Notes: generated from the sequence alone by a model not told the origin. A stretch of 44,126 nucleotides of DNA from Phycisphaerae bacterium (GCA_016342495.1 JAEIOG010000038.1:1-44126), one strand, 5' to 3'; counted from the stretch's first letter, positions 26,148 to 35,961 are shown. Program-made: numbers and translations.

Positions 26148-26170
26148 GAAAATTTTAATCATAAATTATT

Positions 26171-27889
26171 TTAATCACCAATAGGCCCATACCATAGCCA
26201 ATTGTTCGCAATGACTGCTACATCAAGGATATCAACCCGGTTGTCTTGATTAACATCTCCTTCGTGCGGACTGACTTTAAGAATTGTAAAATCATAAACA
26301 CTGGATTCCTCACAGCGTGCCGTGATAAAATAATCATCACATGGCAATGGCGGAGCTAAAAACTCAGCAAAGAAATTACCCTCAGGGTCTGTTTCTGCAA
26401 GGGTTAATAATTCATCATCAGCATAGATGGAAACCAGTTCATTAGGCATAAACATGTTGCCTTCAAGCTGGATTAGCTCACCAGGAAATGCGTCAGTATT
26501 AGAAAGTATTAGCTGTTGTCCTGGAGGGCTGACAATCTCAAGAAAACCGGCTACTTCATCAAATTCTCCTGAAATATGGTCAAATACTGTGGCATGAATA
26601 GTGGCTACAGGAGCGTCCAGCCCAAGGATTTCCATTGGAATTTCCAAGTGCAAGATATTTTGATAGTCTGTTTCAACTGGCATTTCTCCCTCAATTGTAT
26701 CATGTAGTTTAGCAGATTGGCCAATAAAGCATCCCGGCAAATAAGTAAGTTCAGGGCCATTGCTATGCCAAACTGTAATCTGAGCACCTGGCATTGTATT
26801 AGGAATCATGCCTAATGGTGTTTGTGCCTCAGGGAGAATCTCAACAAGAATCTGATTACTCTGAAGTCCACCAAGAATATCAAGATTCATTCCCATATCT
26901 AATACATCACCTAAGTTTGATGAACCACTCATCATTACATCGATGTATAATGTATCATAATTATTTGTCGCAAAAAGTGTTATGGTGTGAATGTCACAGA
27001 TTGCGGTTGTTATTTCTTCAAGGTCATCGATAATGCAACCCTGGATGGCATGTTGTTTATTAACAACAGGTTTGCTTTTGTCGCAGCCTGTAGCTTTTTG
27101 AGTTACGGTGACAGTTTTGCCTAAGGTTTTAGCTGTTTTTTTGATTTCTTTTATCTGTTCAGGTGTTAGATCACTGCCGCGATATTTTTTCTTACCATCT
27201 TTGATATAAGGGTTGTGTGGGTACATTGCATTATTGGGGTCATCACTATGCCAGGTATTATCAGCATATTTGCCTTTGCCTGAATCAATAGCATGACCTT
27301 TGCCGAGAGTCAACACATGGAATGCTTCATGGGCCAGATCATTGCCTTTGGCGGCATTGGTTTCATTGTTCTTTTTAATATATATAACCGGTGGGGTTCT
27401 GGCAGGTTTACTGCCGGATGAAGCCTTAGTGGTTTTGGGTACAGGTTTGCTATGCGGAGCCAGACCCATGGTATTGGGACTTCCATGAATTTCATTGGTA
27501 ATATAGACCTTGATTCCCTGACCATTACCAAATGTGCTGTTCAGTTCTTCCTGACCTTTTTTATCTAGCTTGGTGTCTTCTGATGATGCTATTTTGCCAT
27601 CATCTTTGGTTGTGCCGCTACCCTCATCGCTTACATCTGTTTTGATATGTTTATCCTTATCAAATTCAAGCTGGATACCGGCTTTTTTGGCGACTTTATT
27701 GGCTTCCTTGACTATTTCATCGATTTCGGCCTTAGTGATTGTCACGCCTTTGAGCACATTGATTAGCAATGGAACCTTTACTTTTTCCTCGGTGGTAGTT
27801 TTATCAGCCGCAAAGCCAATATTAGCGTAAAGCATTGAAAGTAAAAGTGTTAATAGAATTGTGATGTGTGATTTTCGAAGGTAAAACAT
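26171..27889 (-). CDS. secreted metzincin-like protein with dockerin-like C-terminus
   Basis: A probable extracellular zinc metalloprotease. A signal peptide (KSHITILLTLLLSMLYANIGFAA) is followed by a Lys-rich N-terminal region, a HEAFHVLTLGKGH segment (187-199) and, 22 residues later, NNAMYPHNP (219-227), which looks like a Met-turn. A metzincin usually reads HExxHxxGxxH; here the third His is two residues further away, so the ligand set is unusual. The middle (about 290-540) is beta-rich and unrecognised. Residues about 544-565 (GDVNQDNRVDILDVAVIANNWL) form a dockerin-like Ca-binding half repeat, a C-terminal tag common in Phycisphaerae exoproteins. 572 aa. AGGAG precedes the ATG. It is followed by a strong terminator and preceded by a clear promoter. 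Confidence 0.75.
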   Translation of the reverse strand: MFYLRKSHITILLTLLLSMLYANIGFAADKTTTEEKVKVPLLINVLKGVTITKAEIDEIVKEANKVAKKAGIQLEFDKDKHIKTDVSDEGSGTTKDDGKIASSEDTKLDKKGQEELNSTFGNGQGIKVYITNEIHGSPNTMGLAPHSKPVPKTTKASSGSKPARTPPVIYIKKNNETNAAKGNDLAHEAFHVLTLGKGHAIDSGKGKYADNTWHSDDPNNAMYPHNPYIKDGKKKYRGSDLTPEQIKEIKKTAKTLGKTVTVTQKATGCDKSKPVVNKQHAIQGCIIDDLEEITTAICDIHTITLFATNNYDTLYIDVMMSGSSNLGDVLDMGMNLDILGGLQSNQILVEILPEAQTPLGMIPNTMPGAQITVWHSNGPELTYLPGCFIGQSAKLHDTIEGEMPVETDYQNILHLEIPMEILGLDAPVATIHATVFDHISGEFDEVAGFLEIVSPPGQQLILSNTDAFPGELIQLEGNMFMPNELVSIYADDELLTLAETDPEGNFFAEFLAPPLPCDDYFITARCEESSVYDFTILKVSPHEGDVNQDNRVDILDVAVIANNWLWYGPIGD

Positions 27890-27940
27890 TTTGCTGCTCC
27901 TAATAAAGAAAAGTAGATAAAATAGAACCTATTATCACTT

Positions 27941-27969
27941 ATTATAATAAATATTCGTAGTAATGTAAA
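27941..27969 (-). promoter_or_regulatory. promoter of the metzincin-like gene
   Basis: On the minus strand TTTACA (27964-27969), 17 bp, TATAAT (27941-27946). The -10 is perfect and the -35 matches 5 of 6. It lies about 50 bp before the start codon. Confidence 0.7.
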
Positions 27970-28013
27970 TACTTTTTTAAAATTCTTCCCAGTAAATACA
28001 TCATACAGGGCAG

Positions 28014-28847
28014 TTAATTTAGTGTCCGGGCTTTTCTGATAGAGCGAATCCCAATGGCAATTATTACTATTGTTCCCCCAACCATGGCCCAGGGACCGGG
28101 TATTTCCGGGGTGAATATCGCTACCCATACTGGGCCGAGAACAGGTTCCAGCATGGTTATCATTACCGCTTCTAAAGCTGTAACATGCTTGATGGCATAA
28201 GAATAAATTGCGTATGCCAGGCCAATTTGAACAATCCCCAGAACCGCCAGGCATATCCAGCTTTGTCCATCTGGCATTGATTCAAACATAAATGGCAGGT
28301 TCACCAGCCCGACCAGGATATTTCCTAAAAATACCGATCCAATTGGCGATGCGTCTTTTTGCATTCGCATAAAGATGAACATAGCGGCAAAGAATACCCC
28401 GCTAAGAATCCCCAGCAGATTGCCCCAGATATTGCTTGTGCTAAGATCATCCAAAAAAAAGAGTATCATTCCGCCAATGGTAATAAATATAATCATCCAG
28501 TCAAATTTGTTAACTTTTTCTTTTAATAGCCACCCGCCCAGCAGAGCTACGTAAATTGGAGCTGAATATTGCAATAGCACAGCATTAGCCGCTGTCGTTA
28601 AAACCATAGCTTGGACGTAGCATGTCAATGTTGCACAATAGCAGATGGCCCCGGCTATTTGAACTTTGGATAATGTTATATCTTTACGTCTGACAATTAC
28701 CAGCAATATTGGCAAAGCGAAAATACTTCGCATCCCAGCTATAGCGGATGCATTCCAGTGAACGTTTTTGATTAAAACTCCGCCCAGACTCCAAAGTACT
28801 GCAGTCATGGCCATCAAAACAATATATTTATAACGTCTATTTTTCAT
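28014..28847 (-). CDS. EamA-family (DMT) membrane transporter
   Basis: An inner-membrane permease of the drug/metabolite transporter superfamily. 277 aa with about ten hydrophobic segments in two EamA repeats (about 10-135 and 150-272). Typical features are the start LWSLGGVLIKNVHW, ATLTCYVQAMVLTTAANAVLLQYSAPIYVALLGGWLLKE closing the first repeat, and IYSYAIKHVTALEAVMITMLEPVLGPVWV in the second. The substrate cannot be read from sequence; family members export amino acids, sugars or metabolites. It is transcribed away from the DUF2238 gene, with 164 bp between the start codons. The ribosome site is weak. Confidence 0.88.
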   Translation of the reverse strand: MKNRRYKYIVLMAMTAVLWSLGGVLIKNVHWNASAIAGMRSIFALPILLVIVRRKDITLSKVQIAGAICYCATLTCYVQAMVLTTAANAVLLQYSAPIYVALLGGWLLKEKVNKFDWMIIFITIGGMILFFLDDLSTSNIWGNLLGILSGVFFAAMFIFMRMQKDASPIGSVFLGNILVGLVNLPFMFESMPDGQSWICLAVLGIVQIGLAYAIYSYAIKHVTALEAVMITMLEPVLGPVWVAIFTPEIPGPWAMVGGTIVIIAIGIRSIRKARTLN

Positions 28848-28881
28848 TAGCCTTGTTATTATTTGAGGATTATGATAGATA

Positions 28882-28902
28882 TGAGCTGATTAATTTAGCT
28901 CA
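28882..28902. promoter_or_regulatory. inverted repeat between divergent genes
   Basis: TGAGCTGA-TTAAT-TTAGCTCA, an 8-bp inverted repeat with one GT mismatch, lies in the divergent spacer between the EamA and DUF2238 genes, closer to EamA. It could be an operator. No promoter pair stands out. Confidence 0.3.
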
Positions 28903-29011
28903 TTTACCTTAAATATACAAGTAATATTATACTAGGAGATGAAATAGCTGGAAAATTTATAAAATTCTTGCTATAAATATACTTGATTTACTGAATTTGA
29001 AAGGAAGAGCT

Positions 29012-29650
29012 ATGGATATTAATAATAATTCTCAGAAATACCACTTATTGCTATTTTTGATTTTCTTTGGATTTTATGTATGGTCTGCGATCAAACCTTA
29101 TGATATTGAAGTATGGTTTATGGAAGTAGCTCCTGCGGTTGTTGGCTATATTATTCTACTGATAACCTATAAAAAATTCCCATTGACTACCCTTAGCTAT
29201 TTCTGGATATGCTTTTTTGCTATTATTCTCGTAATTGGTGGGCATTATACTTATGCTCGAATGCCTTTATTTGAATATTTCAAAGAGCCACCTTTTAATG
29301 CTACCCGCAATCACTTTGACCGCTTTGGCCATTTCTTTCAGGGTGTTATGCCTGCGATTGTTACCCGTGAGCTATTGATACGTACATCACCATTAAAACC
29401 GGGCAAATGGTTGTTTTGGATTGTTCTGGCGATTCCATTGGCGATTAGTGCCTGTTATGAACTTATCGAATGGTATGCCGCCGCTAGCGGTAGCCAGGAT
29501 GGTATGGCTTTTGTTGGGGCTCAGGGCGATATATGGGATGCTCAAAAGGATATGGGTTTGTGTCTGTGCGGTGCCTTTACGGTGCAGGTATTTTTTAATT
29601 GCTGGCAAAACAAACAGATTCGTAAACTCACAGGACGGGCTGATATATGA
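29012..29650 (+). CDS. DUF2238 (YjdF-like) inner-membrane protein
   Basis: A polytopic membrane protein of unknown function, of the family containing E. coli YjdF. 212 aa with about six membrane segments. Family marks are GGHYTYARMPLFEY, RNHFDRFGHFFQGVMPAI, SACYELIEWYAA and GAQGDIWDAQKDM (charged and polar residues typically kept). The ATG at 29012 is chosen because AAAGGAAGAGCT precedes it; an upstream TTG at 28997 would extend the frame by five codons. It overlaps the next gene by the bases ATGA, so the two are translationally coupled. Confidence 0.88.
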   Translation: MDINNNSQKYHLLLFLIFFGFYVWSAIKPYDIEVWFMEVAPAVVGYIILLITYKKFPLTTLSYFWICFFAIILVIGGHYTYARMPLFEYFKEPPFNATRNHFDRFGHFFQGVMPAIVTRELLIRTSPLKPGKWLFWIVLAIPLAISACYELIEWYAAASGSQDGMAFVGAQGDIWDAQKDMGLCLCGAFTVQVFFNCWQNKQIRKLTGRADI

Positions 29651-30150
29651 TCAAAAATATTTCATGTTTAATATTAATAGCATTATTAGCTGGCTGCGAA
29701 CCTGTCGCTCAAAAATCCAGTATTGACAATATTAATAACCCCTTGGGGACAAAGCAGCAATATCAAAATGGTTTTGTGCCTACGAAGTTAAAAGTCAATT
29801 CCGCTTTTACGAAAATCAAAGCCAACAAAGGTGAAATAGAAGTTTTTGTAGAATTTTTTGATCAACATAATGATCCGATCAAAGTATTGGGTAAAGTTCA
29901 ATTTGAATTGTATCGATGGCAGGCCGCTGATGCCGACCCGCGGGGCGAGTCTATCAAAATTGACAGCAAACCCATCGATATCAGCACCGTCAATTTAAGC
30001 CAGAAATACTGGGATCGCATTACTGGCCATTATCGCTTTAAGATTAATATTCCCGATACCGCCAGTGGATTGAACACTATAGTTATCCAAATTGTATGTA
30101 TTTTAACCAATAATACCAGACTCGAAGATACCGCTGTCATAACTCTTTGA
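29647..30150 (+). CDS. small lipoprotein of unknown function
   Basis: A short signal peptide ends in the lipobox LLAGC (Cys at about residue 17), so it is probably a membrane-anchored lipoprotein. The mature part of about 150 residues looks like a beta-sandwich (KGEIEVFVEFFDQHNDPIKV, FELYRWQAADADPRG, HYRFKINIPD). No family was recognised. The start overlaps the stop of the DUF2238 gene (ATGA), suggesting the two products act together. It is followed by a terminator shared with leuD. Confidence 0.75.
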   Translation: MIKNISCLILIALLAGCEPVAQKSSIDNINNPLGTKQQYQNGFVPTKLKVNSAFTKIKANKGEIEVFVEFFDQHNDPIKVLGKVQFELYRWQAADADPRGESIKIDSKPIDISTVNLSQKYWDRITGHYRFKINIPDTASGLNTIVIQIVCILTNNTRLEDTAVITL

Positions 30151-30163
30151 TAGACAAAAAAAT

Positions 30164-30196
30164 AAACCCCCGATTATTATCGAGGGTTTTTATTTT
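30164..30196. terminator. terminator between the lipoprotein gene and leuD
   Basis: Stem AAACCC-C-CGAT with ATCG-A-GGGTTT and loop TATT, followed on the plus strand by TTATTTTTTA. On the minus strand the stem is followed by TTTATTTTTTTG, so it can serve both convergent genes. Confidence 0.8.
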
Positions 30197-30676
30197 TTAT
30201 TTCTTTGCAATATGGTTCAATAATCCACCATCATCAATGATTTCTAATGCGAAGTCGGGCAAAGGAACGAAATTATAGGTTTCATTCCGGGTTTTATTGG
30301 TAATAACGCCTTTGCGAGCATTAATTTCCAGTTCATCACCATCTTTTATCTTTTCATTAGCACCGGGGCATTCTACGACCAGGAAGCCACAATTGATGGA
30401 ATTGCGATAGAATATGCGGGCAAAAGAGCTGGCTATGACAGCAGATACTTTGGCCCCGCGGATAGACCATACCGCATGTTCACGGGATGACCCACAACCG
30501 AAATCATTGCCGGCTACAATAATATCGCCCGGTGCGACTTTGCTGGCAAACCTGGGGTCCAGGTCTTCCAGACAAAACTTGGCCAACTCAGCTTCATCAT
30601 CAGTATTAAGATGACGAGCCGGGATGATTTCATCAGTATTAACATTATCTCTTAAATATACATGTGCTTTTGGCAT
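30197..30676 (-). CDS. leuD: 3-isopropylmalate dehydratase small subunit
   Basis: The small subunit of isopropylmalate isomerase; with LeuC it converts 2- to 3-isopropylmalate in leucine synthesis. 159 aa, the short form. It opens with [18 protein letters not shown] and carries [15 protein letters not shown] (substrate-recognition loop region) and [15 protein letters not shown], all family hallmarks. AAGGAAAATTAAA precedes the ATG. It lies 62 bp downstream of leuC and is the last gene of the operon. Confidence 0.96.
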   Translation of the reverse strand: MPKAHVYLRDNVNTDEIIPARHLNTDDEAELAKFCLEDLDPRFASKVAPGDIIVAGNDFGCGSSREHAVWSIRGAKVSAVIASSFARIFYRNSINCGFLVVECPGANEKIKDGDELEINARKGVITNKTRNETYNFVPLPDFALEIIDDGGLLNHIAKK

Positions 30677-30738
30677 TTTAATTTTCCTTTATATAGTCAA
30701 TCAGCTTCAGAATAATATCTGAGCTATTGCTGAGAAGT

Positions 30739-32001
30739 TTACAGATATTTTCTTGGGTCAGTCAGTTTACCTTCAATTGCAGAAGCCGCCGCTGTTGCAG
30801 GGCTGGCCAGATAAACTCTTGATTCTGGATGTCCCATACGCCCCACGAAGTTTCGATTAGTTGTAGCGATGCATTTTTCGCCAGAGGCTAAGACGCCCAT
30901 AAAACCACCCAGACAGGCGCCACAGGTTGGAGCTGAAATTACACAGCCGGCATCATAGAATATGTCAAAAAGTTTCTCGTCGCTGGCTTGTCTCCATATT
31001 CCAGGAGTTGCCGGGACAACAATTGTGCGTATCGCAACTTTTTTACCTTTGAGTATTCCAGCTGCAATTCTTAGATCTTCAATTCTGCCATTGGTACAGC
31101 TGCCAATATAGCACTGGTCCATTGCTTCACGTTCAATTTCGGTGATACCTTTGCCATTACTAGGCAGATTTGGCAATGCGACCATAGGCTCGATTTTAGA
31201 ACAATCAAATTTTTCAATCGATTCAAAAACCGCATCAGCATCAGATTCATAAGCAGTATATTCAGAATCGTCTTTGAGGCGACCTTTTAGATATTCTCTG
31301 GTGATATCATCAACAGGCATGATCCCATTTTTCCCACCTGCTTCGATAGCCATATTGGTAATGGTCATGCGTGCTTCCATAGAAAGTTCAGATAAGGTGT
31401 TGCCAACAAATTCCATTGCTTTGTATCGGGCGCCATCTGTACCTATACGGGCTATTACAGTCAATATAACATCTTTGCTGTAAACACCATGGGATAGCTT
31501 GCCATTCAGCTGAAATTGAATTGTCTGGGGGATTCTGAACCAAAGTTCACCGGTGGACATCGCTGCAGCCAGATCAGTTGAGCCTATGCCTGTGCTAAAT
31601 GCCCCAAGTGCGCCATAAGTACATGTGTGGCTGTCACCGCCAACGATAGTTTCACCTGGGCGAATATGACCCTGTTCCGGCAATAATGCGTGGCAAACGC
31701 CAGCCTGACCAACAGGGTAATAGTGTTTGATTTTATGTTTTTTTGCCCAGCCGTCCAGACGTTTTAATAGCTCAGCGGACTTGATGTCTTTGGCTGGCTG
31801 GAAATGGTCGGGTGTAACGACGATTTTTTCAGGATCGAAAATCTTTTCCATTTTTTTTGCCTGAAGCATTGAAGTCGCTGGCGGTGTAGTAACATCATGG
31901 CACATCACCACGTCAATACTGGCATTAATCAGTTGACCGGGGATAACGGTATCCTGACCGCTATGGGCGGCCAGGATTTTTTCAGTCATTGTCATTGGCA
32001 T
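30739..32001 (-). CDS. leuC: 3-isopropylmalate dehydratase large subunit
   Basis: The large, [4Fe-4S]-binding subunit of isopropylmalate isomerase. 420 aa, the shorter LeuC type. [23 protein letters not shown] and [14 protein letters not shown] are aconitase-family motifs. Cluster-ligand cysteines are in SCTNG and in the PTCGACLGG segment. Aconitase-like homologues (for example homoaconitase) share these motifs, but pairing with leuD and leuA settles the assignment. It lies 20 bp downstream of the membrane-protein gene, so it is cotranscribed with it. Confidence 0.96.
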   Translation of the reverse strand: MPMTMTEKILAAHSGQDTVIPGQLINASIDVVMCHDVTTPPATSMLQAKKMEKIFDPEKIVVTPDHFQPAKDIKSAELLKRLDGWAKKHKIKHYYPVGQAGVCHALLPEQGHIRPGETIVGGDSHTCTYGALGAFSTGIGSTDLAAAMSTGELWFRIPQTIQFQLNGKLSHGVYSKDVILTVIARIGTDGARYKAMEFVGNTLSELSMEARMTITNMAIEAGGKNGIMPVDDITREYLKGRLKDDSEYTAYESDADAVFESIEKFDCSKIEPMVALPNLPSNGKGITEIEREAMDQCYIGSCTNGRIEDLRIAAGILKGKKVAIRTIVVPATPGIWRQASDEKLFDIFYDAGCVISAPTCGACLGGFMGVLASGEKCIATTNRNFVGRMGHPESRVYLASPATAAASAIEGKLTDPRKYL

Positions 32002-32021
32002 TTTATTAATTTCCTTATCAT

Positions 32022-33317
32022 TTATTGAGTTAAATCATTTATTATATCTTCATTATTAGTTTTTGTTTCAACAATATTATTCACGCTTGAGGGTATTGGC
32101 TCATTTGGTATTTCAGGTTTTAACTGGTTTTTCCAGCTACCATTTCCCCATTTTTCCTGAGCCCATTGTAGCAAAGCTCCGCCGCCAAGCAACAGAAATG
32201 CCAGTAATAAAACGGCATAACCTTTACCATTTTTCGCCTGACCCAATTCTTTGACGCATTTTACAATTATACCGCTAATTGGTGCGATAAACGCAAAAAT
32301 TAACAGCCACCAGCACGAAATCGTAATTGCTGCCAAAGCGAAAGTTATTGATCCCCATGCAATCGCAGGATAAACAGGGTGCATTAACAGCCAGATGCTA
32401 TTATCTTTTGGGAAACCTTTAGGCAAATGGTCGCTAGCTACCATCAGCATGAACAATAGCGAAGCTAATAGCACTGCCCAGGCTAAAGGTTGGCCAAATC
32501 TGGCAAGTTTTGTCAGGCAAATCAGCACAATTGCCATCGTGATAAATATTGGAGAAAAGTACCAAAACGCCCATCCAGCGAAAACATAGGTTACAGCAGC
32601 TGCCTGTCCGACAGCACAAACAAATAATAACGCAATTACAATCCAGCCAACAGGCCAGCTCTTGAAAATATTTTCTTTATCAATAGCAAAGCCGCGAAGC
32701 TGTTGCTGTTTTACCAAAACCAGGTGTCCAGCTAAATAGGCCGCAATTACCCAGCAAAGCATTATTGCACCAATATATCGAGGCCCATCGCTTAGGCTTT
32801 CAAAAAGTGGTGCCGGACCAGCTGTCATTGCCAGCCAACCCAAAGCAAATATCTTTTGCATTCCACTGAGCTTGATATTACTTATATTGCACATCCATAC
32901 GATTTTAATTACAGTTGAGGCTATCCCAATGACTGTCAGGCTGTATGCCGTCCTTATCAGGTAGTCAGCCTTGATGTATTTTGTTGCTGCGTACAATTCA
33001 TTCAAAACCATAAAGAAAAAACCGCATAACACCAGCATGAAGCAAAATGAGCGAATAGCATCAACTTTCAGTTTCTGAATCAATTGCCATCGTCCCAGCG
33101 TAAGTAATAGCCACATATACACCTCAAAAGAGCCAAGGGTGATATATATGTGCCCAAGGGTTCCGGCTTTGCGATTGGATGGGTCTATTATCATCCGCAT
33201 TGCAACTAATAGCAGGAAAAAACTAAGCCAGTAAAACAGGTTGGCCATACTGTGGGCCAAAGGCTTATTTACAGACAGTTCTGTTGGCCTGTAATTTGCG
33301 ATTTTTTCGTTAGTCAT
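32022..33317 (-). CDS. polytopic membrane protein of unknown function
   Basis: 431 aa with about 11-12 hydrophobic segments, starting after a ~25-residue polar N-terminus and ending in a ~50-residue Asn/Glu/Pro-rich cytosolic or periplasmic tail. No transporter or enzyme motif was recognised. Pairs of Trp and aromatic residues near the membrane edges and a [13 protein letters not shown] segment are seen. The overall look is that of a multi-span protein with no soluble domain. It lies between leuA (303 bp upstream) and leuC (20 bp downstream) in the same direction. A link to leucine or a simple ride-along are both possible. Confidence 0.7.
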   Translation of the reverse strand: MTNEKIANYRPTELSVNKPLAHSMANLFYWLSFFLLLVAMRMIIDPSNRKAGTLGHIYITLGSFEVYMWLLLTLGRWQLIQKLKVDAIRSFCFMLVLCGFFFMVLNELYAATKYIKADYLIRTAYSLTVIGIASTVIKIVWMCNISNIKLSGMQKIFALGWLAMTAGPAPLFESLSDGPRYIGAIMLCWVIAAYLAGHLVLVKQQQLRGFAIDKENIFKSWPVGWIVIALLFVCAVGQAAAVTYVFAGWAFWYFSPIFITMAIVLICLTKLARFGQPLAWAVLLASLLFMLMVASDHLPKGFPKDNSIWLLMHPVYPAIAWGSITFALAAITISCWWLLIFAFIAPISGIIVKCVKELGQAKNGKGYAVLLLAFLLLGGGALLQWAQEKWGNGSWKNQLKPEIPNEPIPSSVNNIVETKTNNEDIINDLTQ

Positions 33318-33620
33318 GATAAACCCGCCTTTCTTAAAAAAGTTGCATTGTGCTAATTAAGAACATTTAATTAGCAAATAAAGTCATCTCTAAAAAATCC
33401 CCTAAAGCCTGTTCATGAAAGTAAGAACAAGCAATATATTGAATTGTAGAGAAAGCTTAGATTGTTGCAGCGAAAGAAAATGTTCACAGCTATGCTGGAA
33501 CCAATGATAACCAAAAAAGATAAGATATAAAATAACTACTTATTCTACTTCTGGAATTACCATTTGGTTCACGGGTTTATGATATTTTTTTGTAAAAGAG
33601 CATAAATAATGTTTTCAGTG
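33318..33620 (-). promoter_or_regulatory. leuA to membrane-protein spacer with perfect inverted repeat
   Basis: About 300 bp without a gene. The notable item is a perfect 10-bp inverted repeat TGCTAATTAA / TTAATTAGCA with a 6-base centre (33351-33376), 34 bp before the ATG of the membrane-protein gene. It could be an operator or an mRNA leader hairpin. No T-run follows it in the direction of transcription, so a terminator is unlikely. No clear -35/-10 pair was found. Confidence 0.4.
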
Positions 33621-35159
33621 TTATTTGCTTTCAAGCGAATGAGCCATCATGTGATTTAAGGCATTAATATAAGCTTTTGTCGAAGCTTCAATAATATCTG
33701 TACTGACACCATGACCTACAAATATTCTGCCACCTTCTTTAATGCGAACCACTGCCTGGCCCATAGCTTCCTTACCAGCGGTAACAGCGCTAATCGTATA
33801 CTTTTCCAGCTTAGGCTGCATATTTATCGCTGCATTAATGGCATTAAATGCTGCATCCACAGGACCATCGCCCCAGGCTGCCTGCTGCAAAATAAGTTCA
33901 CCCTGCAAAACCCGAACCGTGGCGCTGGGCAGGGTTGCAGTCCCTGATGATACCTGCATATAATCAAGTTTGAATGTTTCCTTGAGTTCTTCGGTCTCAT
34001 CACTGAGCAAAGCGATCAAATCTTCATCAAAGACCTCTTTTTTCTTATCTGCCAAAACCAGGAATTTTTCATAGGCTTCAGTCAATATTTCTTCAGTCAT
34101 TTCAAAGCCCAGTTCTTCACAGCGAACCTTAAAGCCATGGCGGCCAGAGTGACGGCCTAGTACAAGCTTGGTTTTTGTTACGCCAACAGATTCAGGTGTC
34201 ATAATTTCATAGGTTTCCCGATTCTTGAGTAATCCATCGACATGAATACCTGATTCATGGGCAAATGCGTTGGCTCCAACAATGGCTTTATTGGGTTGAA
34301 CATCAATACCCATCAAACGGGCAACCATGCGAGATGTCCGGTAAATCTCGGCAGTTTCAATCTGGGTTTCAAGCTTCAAAATATCTTTACGCACACTCAA
34401 TGCCATCACACATTCTTCAAGAGAAGCATTTCCAGCTCTTTCACCCAGACCGTTAATGGTGCATTCAATCTGACGGGCACCGGCATGAACCGCTGCGATA
34501 GAATTTGCTGTCGCCAGCCCCAGATCATTGTGGCAATGGGTGCTGATAATGATATTTTTGGCCCCTGGGACATTTTCTACCAGATCCGCTATCATCATCG
34601 CATAATCATGCGGAATGCCATAGCCAACAGTGTCAGGTATGTTTATGGTCGTCGCTCCAGCTTCAATTGCTGCCTGAACCATCTCACGAAGGAAAGCCTG
34701 TTCGGTTCGGGTTGCGTCCTGACAGCTGAATTCAACATCAGGTGTCAGGCTTCTGGCATATTCAACCGCTTCGACGGCTTTAGCCAACACTTTATCAGAA
34801 GACATCCGCAGCATGTGTTCCATGTGGACTTTACTGGTGCTGGTGAAGGTGTGAATCCGCCATCTTTTGGCATTCTGAAGTGCTTCGGCGGCTGAATCAA
34901 TATCTTTTTTGACGGTTCGAGCCAGACCGGCAATGATTGGTCCTTCGACTTCACGAGCGATTCGCTGGACGGCTTGAAACTGAACCGGTGAACTTACTGG
35001 GAAACCCGCTTCAATGACATCAACATTGAGTTTGGCCAGCTGATGGGCAATTTCAACTTTTTCACTTATATTTAGACTGGCCCCTGGCGATTGTTCGGCA
35101 TCTCTTAGGGTTGAGTCGAAAATTACTATATGATTTTTCTTAACTTCTTTTTCAGACAT
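33621..35159 (-). CDS. leuA: 2-isopropylmalate synthase
   Basis: The first committed step of leucine synthesis: acetyl-CoA plus 2-oxoisovalerate gives 2-isopropylmalate. 512 aa, the usual LeuA length. The DRE-TIM barrel starts FDSTLRDAEQSPGASL (catalytic R-D). The metal-binding HCHNDLGLA and the linker NAFAHESGIHVDG are present. The C-terminal ~130 residues (LDYMQVSSGT ... GPVDAAFNAINAAI ... HGVSTDIIEASTKAYINALN) form the allosteric leucine-feedback domain, which suggests feedback inhibition. AGGAATGTAAACT precedes the ATG. Citramalate synthase is less likely given the full regulatory domain and the neighbouring leuC and leuD. leuB is not in the window. Confidence 0.96.
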   Translation of the reverse strand: MSEKEVKKNHIVIFDSTLRDAEQSPGASLNISEKVEIAHQLAKLNVDVIEAGFPVSSPVQFQAVQRIAREVEGPIIAGLARTVKKDIDSAAEALQNAKRWRIHTFTSTSKVHMEHMLRMSSDKVLAKAVEAVEYARSLTPDVEFSCQDATRTEQAFLREMVQAAIEAGATTINIPDTVGYGIPHDYAMMIADLVENVPGAKNIIISTHCHNDLGLATANSIAAVHAGARQIECTINGLGERAGNASLEECVMALSVRKDILKLETQIETAEIYRTSRMVARLMGIDVQPNKAIVGANAFAHESGIHVDGLLKNRETYEIMTPESVGVTKTKLVLGRHSGRHGFKVRCEELGFEMTEEILTEAYEKFLVLADKKKEVFDEDLIALLSDETEELKETFKLDYMQVSSGTATLPSATVRVLQGELILQQAAWGDGPVDAAFNAINAAINMQPKLEKYTISAVTAGKEAMGQAVVRIKEGGRIFVGHGVSTDIIEASTKAYINALNHMMAHSLESK

Positions 35160-35523
35160 AGTTTACATTCCTGTATTTGTACTGTTCGATATTGATCCAG
35201 TATCGGTCTTAGTTCAAAATAGCTCTATCTAACGGTAATTTTACCACTAAAATAACCTATGGACAAGCGCAACGATACTATTTTATTAAAATTGAATTAC
35301 GGGTTTAGAGATATGTGTAAATATATTAGCCCAAAGGGGCTAATAGTAGCAGGCTAACAACAGTAATAGACATAAAACTTCCAGAAACAACGGTATTCCC
35401 CTTGCTGGTTGATGTTGTCAAATTGTAATTGTTACTGTTCATACATTGAATTATCGGGAAAAATAATGAATTAGACAAGTAAAAAAAAAGAAAAACAGTT
35501 AAAAAAGAAAATTATTCGCAATT
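35160..35523 (-). promoter_or_regulatory. leuA leader and upstream region with hairpin
   Basis: Non-coding stretch of 364 bp. A perfect 9-bp stem TATTAGCCC / GGGCTAATA with loop AAAG (35324-35345) lies about 165 bp before leuA. GGTAA-TT-TTACC is at about 35234-35245. No Leu-rich leader peptide was found and no T-run follows the hairpin, so classical attenuation is not supported. The end near 35524 is poly-A-rich. Confidence 0.35.
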
Positions 35524-35961
35524 TTAGCCTATAGCAGGTACCTGTAATACCTTAAGAAACGAAGCGAAATTCTCAAGAGTAGCAATAAATTTATCATAGC
35601 CAATGGGCTTGGTGATATATCCATTGCACCCTAAGCGATGGCAAGTATTGATTTCATGGGGGGTATCAGTGGTTGTGAGCATAAAAACCGGCATAGGCTG
35701 AAGATCAGGGCAGCTTTTGATAATTTTCAAAATTTCTATTCCGTCAATAACAGGCATTCTTATGTCTAATAATAGTATAAATGTCTTGCCTTTTGGCAAA
35801 TTTACCTCACCATTGGTGTTAAATATGAATTCCAACAACTTTTGACCATCATTGAAATGTTTTATTTCATTGAGGATACCTGCCCGTCTTAAATTTCTCA
35901 GGATCAGGCCAGTATGGCCACTGTCATCTTCTGCCATCAATATTATTGTATCTTCAAGCAT
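35524..35961 (-). CDS. single-domain response regulator (Rcp1-like)
   Basis: A CheY-like receiver without an output domain, 145 aa. The acidic pair is in LMAEDD (residues about 9-13), the phosphorylated Asp in LLLDIRMP (D66), the switch Thr in FMLTTTDTP and the conserved Lys in YITKP. The insert FNTNGEVNLPKG before the phospho-site and the MAEDD start resemble the Rcp1 type that pairs with phytochrome-like kinases. The start at 35961 gives the standard length; a GTG at 36009 would add 16 residues unlike the family. It lies 106 bp downstream of the histidine kinase and is its likely partner. Target unknown. Confidence 0.88.
   Translation of the reverse strand: MLEDTIILMAEDDSGHTGLILRNLRRAGILNEIKHFNDGQKLLEFIFNTNGEVNLPKGKTFILLLDIRMPVIDGIEILKIIKSCPDLQPMPVFMLTTTDTPHEINTCHRLGCNGYITKPIGYDKFIATLENFASFLKVLQVPAIG

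Noticed and set aside
27850-28254. Minus-strand frame overlapping the EamA gene end and the start of the metzincin-like gene
   Set aside because: It overlaps two well-supported genes and their promoter, and looks like a frame shadow.
35160-35350. Leucine attenuator in the leuA leader
   Set aside because: No Leu-rich leader peptide and no T-run after the hairpin.
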